DNA of 12,377 nt from Prevotellaceae bacterium (GTDB lineage: Bacteria; Bacteroidota; Bacteroidia; Bacteroidales; UBA932). This document shows positions 1 to 6,765 of this stretch, one piece after another; position 1 is the stretch's first letter; each line of letters starts with the position of its first letter. The notes under the pieces are model-generated. The model saw only the letters and a list, made by a program, of their open reading frames with translations. It did not search any database and was not told the origin of the DNA. A program made the translations under genes and the position numbers. Where the stretch lies: positions 1 to 12,377 of the forward strand of contig JAIRKX010000171.1 in the NCBI GenBank assembly GCA_031259805.1, given 5' to 3'.

Positions 1-50
1 TGGGAAACTTTACCAACCGGATGGGAAATCTTACCAACCGGATGGGAAAC
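1..50. repeat. 21-bp tandem repeat, left edge
   Basis: Units at 1-21 and 22-42 differ only at positions 9 and 10 of the unit (ct versus tc), and a third partial unit covers 43-50. The array probably continues to the left of the window. The period is a multiple of three and all three forward frames are open through it; frame 1 reads WETLPTG heptads and stops at 55-57, and frame 3 reads GNFTNRM/GNLTNRM and stops near 81. The repeat could therefore be the tail of a low-complexity ORF or an intergenic minisatellite. The window does not decide between these. Confidence 0.75.
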
Positions 51-57
51 CATGTAA

Positions 58-322
58 TTTTAAGTATTAATTTAACGATATGAAGGGGTGGAGTTCTGCC
101 TTAGTTGGTATGATTGACATGATTCCCTTTTTCCCTCTGCACCTGTCTCTCTGTACATGTTCTCCAAGCTCACGCCATTGTCAATTTCTTGTTGAAAAAA
201 CGTTCCCTCGCACTCTTTTTCCCGGATGAGTAGAAAAATCAACGAGTACACGGCCACGGCGAAGTCGCTGTACGTTGAAATCAAAGGGATTTTATGGTAG
301 GCCGTTATTGGGGGAATATCCC
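58..322. other. Stretch without a convincing gene
   Basis: Between the left-edge repeat and the riboswitch promoter I see no gene I can support. A minus-strand reading frame of 70 codons (284 to 72) is open but starts with TTG and has no recognisable family. It could be a decayed gene fragment. At 312-322 there is a small inverted repeat, ggga-ata-tccc, directly against the promoter element at 323-330. It could be an operator, but it does not look like the NrdR box I would expect for a ribonucleotide reductase operon. Confidence 0.4.
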
Positions 323-330
323 TACCTTTG
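323..330 (+). promoter_or_regulatory. Bacteroidetes -7 promoter element for the riboswitch-nrdDG unit
   Basis: The octamer TACCTTTG fits the Bacteroidetes sigma-ABfr -7 consensus TAnnTTTG. Transcription would start about six bases downstream, near 336, which is the first base of the riboswitch P1 stem. This agreement between promoter position and aptamer boundary is the main support. I do not see a good -33 TTTG at the usual spacing. Confidence 0.65.
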
Positions 331-332
331 CC

Positions 333-498
333 GTCGCATACGGTTTCGGAGGGCCGGATTAAAAGAGAATCCTGTGCGAATCAGGAACTATCCCCGTAGC
401 TGTAAGTTTTACGACGATTACGCACCCTTACGCCACTGTCGGGTTCGATGGGAAGGCGTGTAATCGGAAACAAGTCAGAAGACCTGCCGTATGCCGAC
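333..498 (+). promoter_or_regulatory. Cobalamin (B12) riboswitch
   Basis: The region carries the hallmark blocks of the cobalamin aptamer in order: GAATCCTGTGCGAATCAGGA near 367-386, the core TATCCCCGTAGCTGTAAG (389-406), GCCACTG (432-438), GGGAAGGC (450-457) and the B12 box AGTCAGAAGACCTGCC (473-488). The closing P1 stem pairs 336-343 (gcatacgg) with 487-494 (ccgtatgc), 8 bp perfectly matched and extendable by gtc/gac with one bulge. A weaker hairpin, gccg-acgac-cggc (493-505), overlaps the 3' side of P1 and could be the alternative fold. No T-run follows, so control is more likely at translation than by intrinsic termination, but this is inference. The aptamer sits 60 bases before nrdD. Cobalamin binding normally turns the downstream gene off. 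Confidence 0.93.
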
Positions 499-558
499 GA
501 CCGGCGTGCTTTCGGGAGAAAAGCCACAGGTACAGATCGGAAACAATTATAAAATAAT

Positions 559-2649
559 ATGGAGTTATTTATCATTAAACGAAACGGAGAACGAGAGCCA
601 TTCTCCATGGAGAAAATCAAACGGGCAGTATCGCGGGCATTCCTGTCGGTCGGGGCTTTTGCTTCGGAGGAGACGCTGGCCAGCCTGATGTGCCGACTGC
701 ATATTGCGAACGACACGACGGTGGAGGATATCCAAAACCAAGTAGAAATAGCCCTGATGGCCGAACGCTATTATACTGTGGCGAAAGCCTACATGCTCTA
801 CCGCCGGCAACACACGGAAGACCGTGAGGTGCGCGACAAGTTGAATTTCCTGATGGAATACTGCGATGCTCGCAATGCGGCCACCGGCAGCAAATACGAC
901 GCCAACGCCAATGTAGAAAACAAGAATGTGGCAACGCTCATCGGCGAATTACCCAAATCGAACTTCATCCGCCTCAACCGCCGTCTGCTGACCGACCGCC
1001 TGAAGGAAATGTACGGAAAAGAATTAGCCGATAAATACCTCGACTTGCTGAAACGACACTATATATATAAGAATGACGAAACCAGCCTGTCCAACTACTG
1101 CGCCAGCATTACGATGTACCCGTGGCTGATTGGCGGCACGATACCCATCGGTGGAAATTCCAAAGCGCCGACCAACCTGAAATCGTTCTGTGGCGGGTTT
1201 ATCAACATGGTTTTTATGGTCTCGAGCATGTTGAGCGGCGCGTGTGCTACACCGGAATTTCTAATGTACCTTAATTATTTCATCGGGCTGGAATACGGAC
1301 AGGATTACTACCTCCGTGCGGACACGGTCGTTGACCTTTCGGTGAAACGACGCACGATCGACAAGGTCATTACCGACTGCTTCGAGCAAATCGTCTATTC
1401 CATCAACCAGCCTACCGGCGCACGCAACTATCAGGCGGTATTCTGGAATATCTCCTACTATGACCGTTTCTATTTCGATAGCTTGTTCGGCGACTTCCGC
1501 TTTCCCGACGGCAATCCTCCCGACTGGGATTCGCTCAGCTGGCTCCAGAAGCGATTTATGAAATGGTTCAATCGCGAACGCACGCGCACGGTGCTCACGT
1601 TCCCTGTCGAGACCATGGCGCTGCTGACCGAGAACGGCGATGCCAAAGACCGCGAATACGCCGATTTCACATCTGAAATGTATGCCGAAGGCCATTCGTT
1701 TTTCACCTATATGAGCGACAATGCCGACTCGTTGAGCAGTTGCTGTCGCCTGCGAAATGAAATTCAGGATAACGGATTCAGTTATACTTTAGGCGCAGGC
1801 GGCGTATCGACCGGCTCGAAAAGCGTGCTGACCATTAACCTGAACCGTTGCGTGCAGGAAGCCACCCGACAGGGCATACATTACCTGTTTTTCCTCGAAG
1901 ACATCGTCGATCTGGTGCACAAAGTGCAATTAGCCTACAACGAGAACCTGAAATACATGCAAGCGAAAGGCATGTTGCCGCTGTTCGATGCGGGCTATAT
2001 TCACATCGGACGCCAATACCTCACCGTCGGGGTTAACGGGCTGGTCGAAGCGGCCGAATTTCTGGGCATCGACATCTCCGACAATCCGGCGTATGCCGCA
2101 TTTGCCGGTGCGACGCTCGGCCTGATCGAACGATATAATCGAAAATACCGCACGCAGGACATCTTGTTTAATTGCGAAATGATACCTGCCGAAAATGTCG
2201 GCGTCAAGCACGCCAAATGGGATCGGGAAGACGGCTACAAAACACCGCGCGACTGCTACAATAGTTATTTCTACATCGTCGAAGACAGCCGGCTGAATAT
2301 CGTAGATAAATTCCGCCTGCACGGACATCGATACATCGCCCATCTGACCGGCGGCTCGGCGCTGCATCTTAATCTGGAAGAGCATTTGAGCAAGGCGCAA
2401 TACCGGCATTTGTTGCGCGTAGCCACCCTCGAAGGCTGCAATTATTTTACATTTAACATTCCCAACACCGTCTGCAACGACTGCGGACATATCGACAAGC
2501 GGCGTTTGTTAGCCTGCCCTGCTTGCCAAAGTGAAAATCTGGATTACCTGACGCGCATTATCGGCTACATGAAACGCATCAGTCATTTTTCCTATCCCCG
2601 CCAACAGGAGGCGGTGCACCGTCACTATGCTTCGGTACATCAGTTATGA
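559..2649 (+). CDS. nrdD: Anaerobic (class III) ribonucleoside-triphosphate reductase
   Basis: NrdD reduces ribonucleoside triphosphates to deoxyribonucleotides without oxygen, using a glycyl radical and, in the known enzymes, formate as reductant. The 696 residues are near the usual family length. Visible features are an N-terminal ATP-cone allosteric domain (about 1-95, beginning KRNGEREPFSMEKIKRAV), a conserved SFCGGF segment (C211), the tip loop SCCRL with C395-C396 expected to hold the thiyl radical, a C-terminal zinc site CNDC...CPAC (C639, C642, C653, C656), and the glycyl radical motif RIIGYM with G669. All key residues appear intact. The ATG at 559 follows an AT-rich leader with no Shine-Dalgarno, as is normal for Bacteroidetes. 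The upstream cobalamin riboswitch implies repression by B12. nrdG overlaps the 3' end by 23 bases, so the two are surely co-transcribed. Confidence 0.97.
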   Translation: MELFIIKRNGEREPFSMEKIKRAVSRAFLSVGAFASEETLASLMCRLHIANDTTVEDIQNQVEIALMAERYYTVAKAYMLYRRQHTEDREVRDKLNFLMEYCDARNAATGSKYDANANVENKNVATLIGELPKSNFIRLNRRLLTDRLKEMYGKELADKYLDLLKRHYIYKNDETSLSNYCASITMYPWLIGGTIPIGGNSKAPTNLKSFCGGFINMVFMVSSMLSGACATPEFLMYLNYFIGLEYGQDYYLRADTVVDLSVKRRTIDKVITDCFEQIVYSINQPTGARNYQAVFWNISYYDRFYFDSLFGDFRFPDGNPPDWDSLSWLQKRFMKWFNRERTRTVLTFPVETMALLTENGDAKDREYADFTSEMYAEGHSFFTYMSDNADSLSSCCRLRNEIQDNGFSYTLGAGGVSTGSKSVLTINLNRCVQEATRQGIHYLFFLEDIVDLVHKVQLAYNENLKYMQAKGMLPLFDAGYIHIGRQYLTVGVNGLVEAAEFLGIDISDNPAYAAFAGATLGLIERYNRKYRTQDILFNCEMIPAENVGVKHAKWDREDGYKTPRDCYNSYFYIVEDSRLNIVDKFRLHGHRYIAHLTGGSALHLNLEEHLSKAQYRHLLRVATLEGCNYFTFNIPNTVCNDCGHIDKRRLLACPACQSENLDYLTRIIGYMKRISHFSYPRQQEAVHRHYASVHQL

Positions 2650-3097
2650 CATTGTATTTCGGGAAATCCCCGAAGAGGTTACGCTGGCGGTTAACCTGAC
2701 CGGTTGTCCTTACCGCTGTCGCGGATGCCACAGCCCGCACCTGCAGGAAGACGTCGGCGACGAGTTGACTGCCGCCACACTCTCGGCGCTGCTCGACACC
2801 TATGGCGATGCCGTAACCTGCGTCTGTTTTATGGGTGGCGACGGCGCACCGGACGAGGTCATGTATTTGGCGTCGCTCGTACGGCAGGCGCATAAGAAAA
2901 CCGCATGGTATTCCGGTAGCCCAACCATATTCGCCGAGGCGCCGTCCGTTTTTGACTACATCAAAGCAGGTCCCTATATCGAATCATTAGGCGGCCTTGA
3001 CTCGCCGACCACCAACCAGCGCCTCTACCGCACACGAAACGGCAAGTTGGAGAAATTAAGCATTAGGAACTGCCTGTCCCGTCCTGAAAAAAGTTGA
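2627..3097 (+). CDS. nrdG: Anaerobic ribonucleotide reductase activating protein (radical SAM)
   Basis: NrdG is the radical SAM activase that abstracts a hydrogen from the NrdD glycine (here G669) to form the stable glycyl radical. The 156 residues match the usual short activase. The [4Fe-4S] motif CPYRCRGC gives C27, C31 and C34 in the CxxxCxxC spacing of the family. The segment after it (FMGGDGAPDEV) corresponds to the GGE-type SAM-binding turn, here with D in place of E, and AGPYIESLGGLDSPTTNQRLYR fits the family's C-terminal part. The ATG at 2627 lies inside the nrdD end; an aggagg at 2606-2611 is 15 bases upstream, a little far for a classical ribosome binding site. Translational coupling to nrdD is likely. 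The last eleven or so residues (IRNCLSRPEKS) look like an unconserved extension. Confidence 0.95.
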   Translation: MLRYISYDIVFREIPEEVTLAVNLTGCPYRCRGCHSPHLQEDVGDELTAATLSALLDTYGDAVTCVCFMGGDGAPDEVMYLASLVRQAHKKTAWYSGSPTIFAEAPSVFDYIKAGPYIESLGGLDSPTTNQRLYRTRNGKLEKLSIRNCLSRPEKS

Positions 3098-3221
3098 CAG
3101 GTTAATAACCATCAGGAGCAAAGATTACCTTATCAAGCTACTCAAAAATTTAAATGCGTTGGTCATGGCCCGGTGGCTATGCAGGCTCTCCGCTGTTCCC
3201 CCGTACCTAAATAAAAAATCG

Positions 3222-3229
3222 TATCTTTG
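3222..3229 (+). promoter_or_regulatory. Bacteroidetes -7 promoter element for the pepP-thyA run
   Basis: TATCTTTG matches TAnnTTTG, with a predicted start of transcription near 3235, giving a leader of about 20 bases before the ATG at 3254. No clear -33 TTTG is visible. I see no other element of this type in the gaps between 4639 and 7893, so this may be the main promoter for the six following genes. Confidence 0.6.
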
Positions 3230-3253
3230 TGCCCGATTAAAATTAATACAGCT

Positions 3254-4639
3254 ATGTTTTTTCCATATACATACATTACTCGGCGGGTAGCCTTGAGAGA
3301 CGCTGTGGGCAAAGGAGTGTTGCTGTTTCAGGGCAACGACGAAAGCCCAATGAACTATGCCGACAATTCCTATCACTTCCGGCAGGATTCAACGTTTTTA
3401 TATTATTTCGGCCTCGATTATGCCGGCCTTTCTGCAGTCATAGACATTGACGACGGGCGGACGATTATCTTCGGCGACGAGCTGACCATCGACGATATTG
3501 TGTGGATGGGTTCGCAGCCGTCGCTCCGCGACCGGTGCGAGCAGGCGGGCGTGTACGAAGTCGTGCCTGCCGCCGCATTAAAGGATTATTTACAGGAGGC
3601 GATGCGGCACGACCGCCCTGTCCATTTTCTTCCACCTTACCGCGCCGAACACCAACTGAAACTGCTCGACTGGTTGGGTATTGCGCCTAACCGTCAGCAG
3701 GAAGCCGCGTCTATCGACATGGTCAAAGCGGTAGTCAACCAGCGCAACCATAAATCGGACGAGGAGATTGTGCAGATCGAAGAAGCCGTCGCTATTTCGG
3801 CGGCTATGCACCGGAAAGCCATTGCCATGGCTCGACCGGGCATGAAGGAGTCCGAGATTGCCGCGGCCATGTACGAAATCGCCCTGCAGCACGGCGGCAA
3901 CCTGTCGTTCCCGATCATTGCCACCATCAACGGACAGACGCTGCATAACCATGACCACAGCCACACGCTCGAAAGCGGCCGGTTGATGCTCATTGACGCG
4001 GGCGCCGAAAACGCCATGCACTATGCCGGCGATTTGTCGTCTACCTTCCCCGTCGATACGACCTTTACCAAACGTCAGCGGGAGATTTACCAAATCCGCG
4101 ACAGCATGCACCGTGCGGCGGTAGCGGCTTTGCGCCCGGGCGTCGCATTCCGCGATGTGCATCTGATTGCCGCCAAAACGATGGTCGACGGACTGAAGGA
4201 TATCGGCCTGATGAAAGGCGACACGACCGAAGCAGTGATGGCCGGCGCGCATGCTCTGTTTTTCGTGCACGGGCTGGGACACATGCTGGGATTAGATGTC
4301 CATGACATGGAAAACCTCGGCGAAAAGTGGGTCGGCTACGACGGCGAGCCGCGCAGCAACCAGTTTGGCCTCCGTTCGCTACGGCTGGCGCGTACGCTGG
4401 AAGAAGGCTTTGTGCACACCATCGAGCCGGGCATTTATTTTATTCCCGAATTGATTGCCCGGTGGCGTCTCGAACAGCGTCTCGAAGCATTCATCAATTA
4501 CGACAAAGTAGAAGGCTACCTGCATTTCGGCGGCATCCGCAACGAAGAAGACTACTTAATTACCGCCACCGGCGCACGCCGTTTAGGCCCCGCCTTGCCC
4601 CTGAGCGCCGACGAAATGGAGGCGGCAAGGCAGTTTTAA
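3254..4639 (+). CDS. pepP: Xaa-Pro aminopeptidase (M24B, aminopeptidase P)
   Basis: This cytosolic metallopeptidase removes an N-terminal residue that precedes proline. The 461-residue protein has an aminopeptidase P N-terminal domain (about 5-140) and a pita-bread catalytic domain (about 175-445). The five metal ligands are readable: D248 in LIDAGAE, D260 in AGDLSST, H343 in HGLGHMLG, E391 in TIEPGIY and E431 in GIRNEEDYL. H339, H350 and the HDHSH segment fit the proline-binding and catalytic histidines of the family. A longer frame begins at a TTG at 3227, but that codon lies within the -7 promoter element at 3222-3229 and would not be transcribed, so the ATG at 3254 is chosen. It is the first gene of a close-packed plus-strand run. 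No signal peptide is seen. Confidence 0.93.
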   Translation: MFFPYTYITRRVALRDAVGKGVLLFQGNDESPMNYADNSYHFRQDSTFLYYFGLDYAGLSAVIDIDDGRTIIFGDELTIDDIVWMGSQPSLRDRCEQAGVYEVVPAAALKDYLQEAMRHDRPVHFLPPYRAEHQLKLLDWLGIAPNRQQEAASIDMVKAVVNQRNHKSDEEIVQIEEAVAISAAMHRKAIAMARPGMKESEIAAAMYEIALQHGGNLSFPIIATINGQTLHNHDHSHTLESGRLMLIDAGAENAMHYAGDLSSTFPVDTTFTKRQREIYQIRDSMHRAAVAALRPGVAFRDVHLIAAKTMVDGLKDIGLMKGDTTEAVMAGAHALFFVHGLGHMLGLDVHDMENLGEKWVGYDGEPRSNQFGLRSLRLARTLEEGFVHTIEPGIYFIPELIARWRLEQRLEAFINYDKVEGYLHFGGIRNEEDYLITATGARRLGPALPLSADEMEAARQF

Positions 4640-4673
4640 CGGGCCGTTGTTTTAGCGGGCAATTTCAGCAGCA

Positions 4674-5390
4674 ATGGGCAGTAGCAATAACAGCAAGCTT
4701 CGCAGTGAACAGTTCTTCTTGGGGAGAGCGAGGGCTTGGCTATTCCCTCTTTGGGGAGGGAGGGGGTTTGTCCTTTGTTTATGCCTATTCCTGTTTGGCA
4801 GCGGCGCTACTGCTTCCGCTCAGCGGATTTACATTATGCCGCCGATTGTAGAAAACAGCGATACGCTATATCAACTGTCTTTGCCGCCGGTTTTCATCTT
4901 TGCAACGCCCAAGACCAAAACCAACGCTAAAAACTGGAAGGAATACCGGCGGCTGGTTTATAATTTCCAAAAGGTATACCCCTACGCATTACTCGCTAAG
5001 CAAAAAACCGACATGATGGAAGCAGAACTGGCGCAACTTTCCTCGAAAAAAGAACGCGACGCGGTCATCGACCGGTACGAAAAAGAACTCTTTGCCGAAT
5101 TTGAAAAACCGCTACGGAAACTGACCTTTTCGCAAGGCAAGTTGCTGCTAAAACTGATTGACCGCGAAGTGGGACAAACATCCTACTACGTCATCAAGGA
5201 ACTGAAGGGCGGCGTTACAGCCTTCTTCTGGCAAGGCATTGCGAAATTCTTCGGCGCAAGCCTGAAAAAACCATACGACAAATACGGTGAAGACCGCGAC
5301 GTCGAGCAACTGGTCAAACTCTATCAGGAAGGAAGTTTCGACTGGCTGTACTTTCAACTGTTCGGAATAACCGTAAGCGATGCAAGATAA
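4674..5390 (+). CDS. DUF4294 family exported protein
   Basis: The 238-residue product matches my memory of the DUF4294 family, found almost only in Bacteroidetes and without a known biochemical role. Recognisable blocks are EYRRLVYNFQKVYPYALLAK (about 87-106), a helical middle with SKKERDAVIDRYEKELFAEFEKPLRKLTFSQGKLLLKLIDRE, and FGASLKKPYDKYGEDRDVEQLV near the end. A hydrophobic segment (FVLCLCLFLFGSGATASAQ, about 32-50) with an A-S-A/Q cleavage site indicates export to the periplasm. The n-region before it is unusually long, about 31 residues, and is encoded by G-rich repetitive DNA (4715-4766). No better ATG lies closer to the hydrophobic core, so the true start is uncertain. It follows pepP by 34 bases and overlaps pcm by 11. 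Confidence 0.85.
   Translation: MGSSNNSKLRSEQFFLGRARAWLFPLWGGRGFVLCLCLFLFGSGATASAQRIYIMPPIVENSDTLYQLSLPPVFIFATPKTKTNAKNWKEYRRLVYNFQKVYPYALLAKQKTDMMEAELAQLSSKKERDAVIDRYEKELFAEFEKPLRKLTFSQGKLLLKLIDREVGQTSYYVIKELKGGVTAFFWQGIAKFFGASLKKPYDKYGEDRDVEQLVKLYQEGSFDWLYFQLFGITVSDAR
4715..4766 (+). repeat. G-rich imperfect direct repeat with hairpin
   Basis: Two similar stretches, cttcttggggagagcgaggg (4715-4733 region) and ctctttggggagggaggggg (4747-4766), lie inside the start of the DUF4294 gene. A 6-bp inverted repeat, tccctc (4744-4749) with gaggga (4756-4761), overlaps the second. The composition differs from the surrounding coding sequence and resembles short dispersed repeats found in some Bacteroidetes genomes; that origin is inference. 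Confidence 0.4.
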
Positions 5391-6051
5391 TTTAATCCAT
5401 AAAGGGCAACGACGGAAGATGGTCGACGAGCTACGTGCGCTATACCCGTTCGACGAGCGCGTACTGGCGGCGATGGCGACCGTACCGCGTCATCTGTTCG
5501 TCGAAGCAGCCCTCGTGCCGTTTGCATACAGCAACAAACCGTTGCGCATCGCAGCGAATCAAACCATCTCGCAACCCTATACGGTGGCCATGCAAACCCA
5601 TTTGCTGCAGGTGCGGAAATGGGACAGGGCGCTTGAGATCGGCACAGGGTGCGGCTATCAGGCGGCGGTATTAGTCAAGATGGGGGCGCAGGTACACTCC
5701 ATCGAACGGCAAAAAGAACTGTATATGCAGGCGCAAAAAACGTTTCTGGCGTTAAGAATGGACGCCATTTTCTCCTACGGCGACGGCTACGAGGGCATGC
5801 CTTTGCTGGCGCCGTTCGACCGGATTGTCGTTACCTGCGGCGCGCCGGCGATACCGCAGCAGTTAGTGATGCAATTAGCCGTCGGCGGGCGAATGGTCGT
5901 GCCGGTGGGCAGCGATACACAAATAATGACGGTCGTCGAACGCCTGCCGGACGACCGCTGCCAAATCACCACGCACGGAAACTACCGCTTTGTCCCCATG
6001 CTGGAAGGCAAGGAAGCAGGCGCGCCTTTTAGACGCCAAAGATGTGAATGA
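5380..6051 (+). CDS. pcm: Protein-L-isoaspartate O-methyltransferase
   Basis: Pcm methylates the alpha-carboxyl of isoaspartate formed in ageing proteins, using S-adenosylmethionine, and so starts their repair. The 223 residues are close to the usual size. The family signature TISQPYTVAMQT (62-73) carries the conserved active-site serine (S64). SAM-binding motif I is LEIGTGCGYQAAVL (85-98), followed by the acidic E109 at the end of strand 2, GDGYEGM (135-141), FDRIVVTCGAPAIPQQL and the closing YRFVPMLEG (202-210). The ATG at 5380 overlaps the end of the DUF4294 gene by 11 bases, and the stop overlaps the next start as ATGA, so translation is probably coupled through this part of the operon. 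Confidence 0.95.
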   Translation: MQDNLIHKGQRRKMVDELRALYPFDERVLAAMATVPRHLFVEAALVPFAYSNKPLRIAANQTISQPYTVAMQTHLLQVRKWDRALEIGTGCGYQAAVLVKMGAQVHSIERQKELYMQAQKTFLALRMDAIFSYGDGYEGMPLLAPFDRIVVTCGAPAIPQQLVMQLAVGGRMVVPVGSDTQIMTVVERLPDDRCQITTHGNYRFVPMLEGKEAGAPFRRQRCE

Positions 6052-6689
6052 ATATGATAAACGTAAAGACTTTTTATTTTAACGAACTGCGTGTATGCAC
6101 TTATATTTTGTGGGACGAGACCGGCGAATGTATCATCGTCGATCCCGGCTGCGAATCGGCAAGCGAGCAGCAGCGACTGCAACGATTTATCGCCGGCAAT
6201 GCCCTGACGCCCGTGCTGGTGGTCAATACGCATGCGCACTTCGACCATGTGCTGGGCAACTTGTTTGCAACCCAAACCTACGCCATCCCGAGCGCCGTCC
6301 ACGAAGCGGACACCGTGTTGCTGGCGAGGACCACGCAGCAGTCGGCGCTGTTTGGATTTCAAGTCGCGCAGCCGCCGACAGCCGGGATACTGCTTACGGA
6401 AGATGAGCCGGTACGCTTTGGCCACGCGCAATTACAGGTACTGCATACGCCCGGCCACACCCCCGGCGGCATTTGCCTGTATGCGGCGGACGCCGGATTT
6501 GTACTCTCCGGCGACACCCTGTTTGCCGGCAGCATTGGCCGCACCGACCTGCCCGGAGGCCATTACGACACGCTGCTCCACAGCATCCGCACCAAGCTTA
6601 TGACACTGCCCGACGTCGTCAACGTACTGCCCGGCCACGGCCCCGCAACCACCATCGGCGAAGAACGACGCCACAATCCGTTTATTTAA
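6048..6689 (+). CDS. Metallo-beta-lactamase-fold hydrolase, glyoxalase II-like
   Basis: The 213-residue protein is a short glyoxalase II-type hydrolase of the YcbL kind. These hydrolyse thioesters such as S-lactoylglutathione, but the real substrate in this group is often unknown, and Bacteroidales commonly lack glutathione. The two-metal site is complete: THAHFDH gives H62, H64, D66 and H67; HTPGHTPGG gives H137; SGDTLFAGSIGRTDLPGG gives the bridging D156; and LPGHGPATT gives H197. The C-terminal ERRHNPFI ending is typical of the short class, which lacks the extra helical substrate domain of classic GloB. The ATG at 6048 overlaps the pcm stop by four bases; an alternative ATG at 6054 would remove two residues. 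Confidence 0.9.
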   Translation: MNMINVKTFYFNELRVCTYILWDETGECIIVDPGCESASEQQRLQRFIAGNALTPVLVVNTHAHFDHVLGNLFATQTYAIPSAVHEADTVLLARTTQQSALFGFQVAQPPTAGILLTEDEPVRFGHAQLQVLHTPGHTPGGICLYAADAGFVLSGDTLFAGSIGRTDLPGGHYDTLLHSIRTKLMTLPDVVNVLPGHGPATTIGEERRHNPFI

Positions 6690-6717
6690 TTAACCCCGCG
6701 ATATGGAATCTCAGGTT

Positions 6718-6762
6718 ATTGACCATTGACCATTATCCGGAATCCAATACCCAACACCCAAC
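6718..6762 (+). repeat. Two 7-bp duplications in the adaptor leader
   Basis: The gap between 6689 and 6766 holds two different perfect 7-bp tandem duplications: attgacc at 6718-6724 and 6725-6731, and acccaac at 6749-6755 and 6756-6762. The second ends three bases before the ATG of the adaptor gene. No promoter of the TAnnTTTG type and no Shine-Dalgarno is seen here. Confidence 0.6.
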
Positions 6763-6765
6763 ATC

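Noticed and set aside
72..284. Minus-strand frame of 70 codons
   Set aside because: It starts with TTG, has no recognisable domain, and ends just before the left-edge repeat. Its hydrophobic patch (AVAVYSLIFLLI) could be chance. I treat it as a possible fragment rather than a gene.
1930..2490. Minus-strand frame of 186 codons within nrdD
   Set aside because: It is antisense to the conserved catalytic part of nrdD and has no recognisable features.
3590..4282. Minus-strand frame of 230 codons opposite pepP
   Set aside because: pepP is an intact, well-conserved gene here. The opposite frame has no domain and is a long shadow due to GC-rich codon use.
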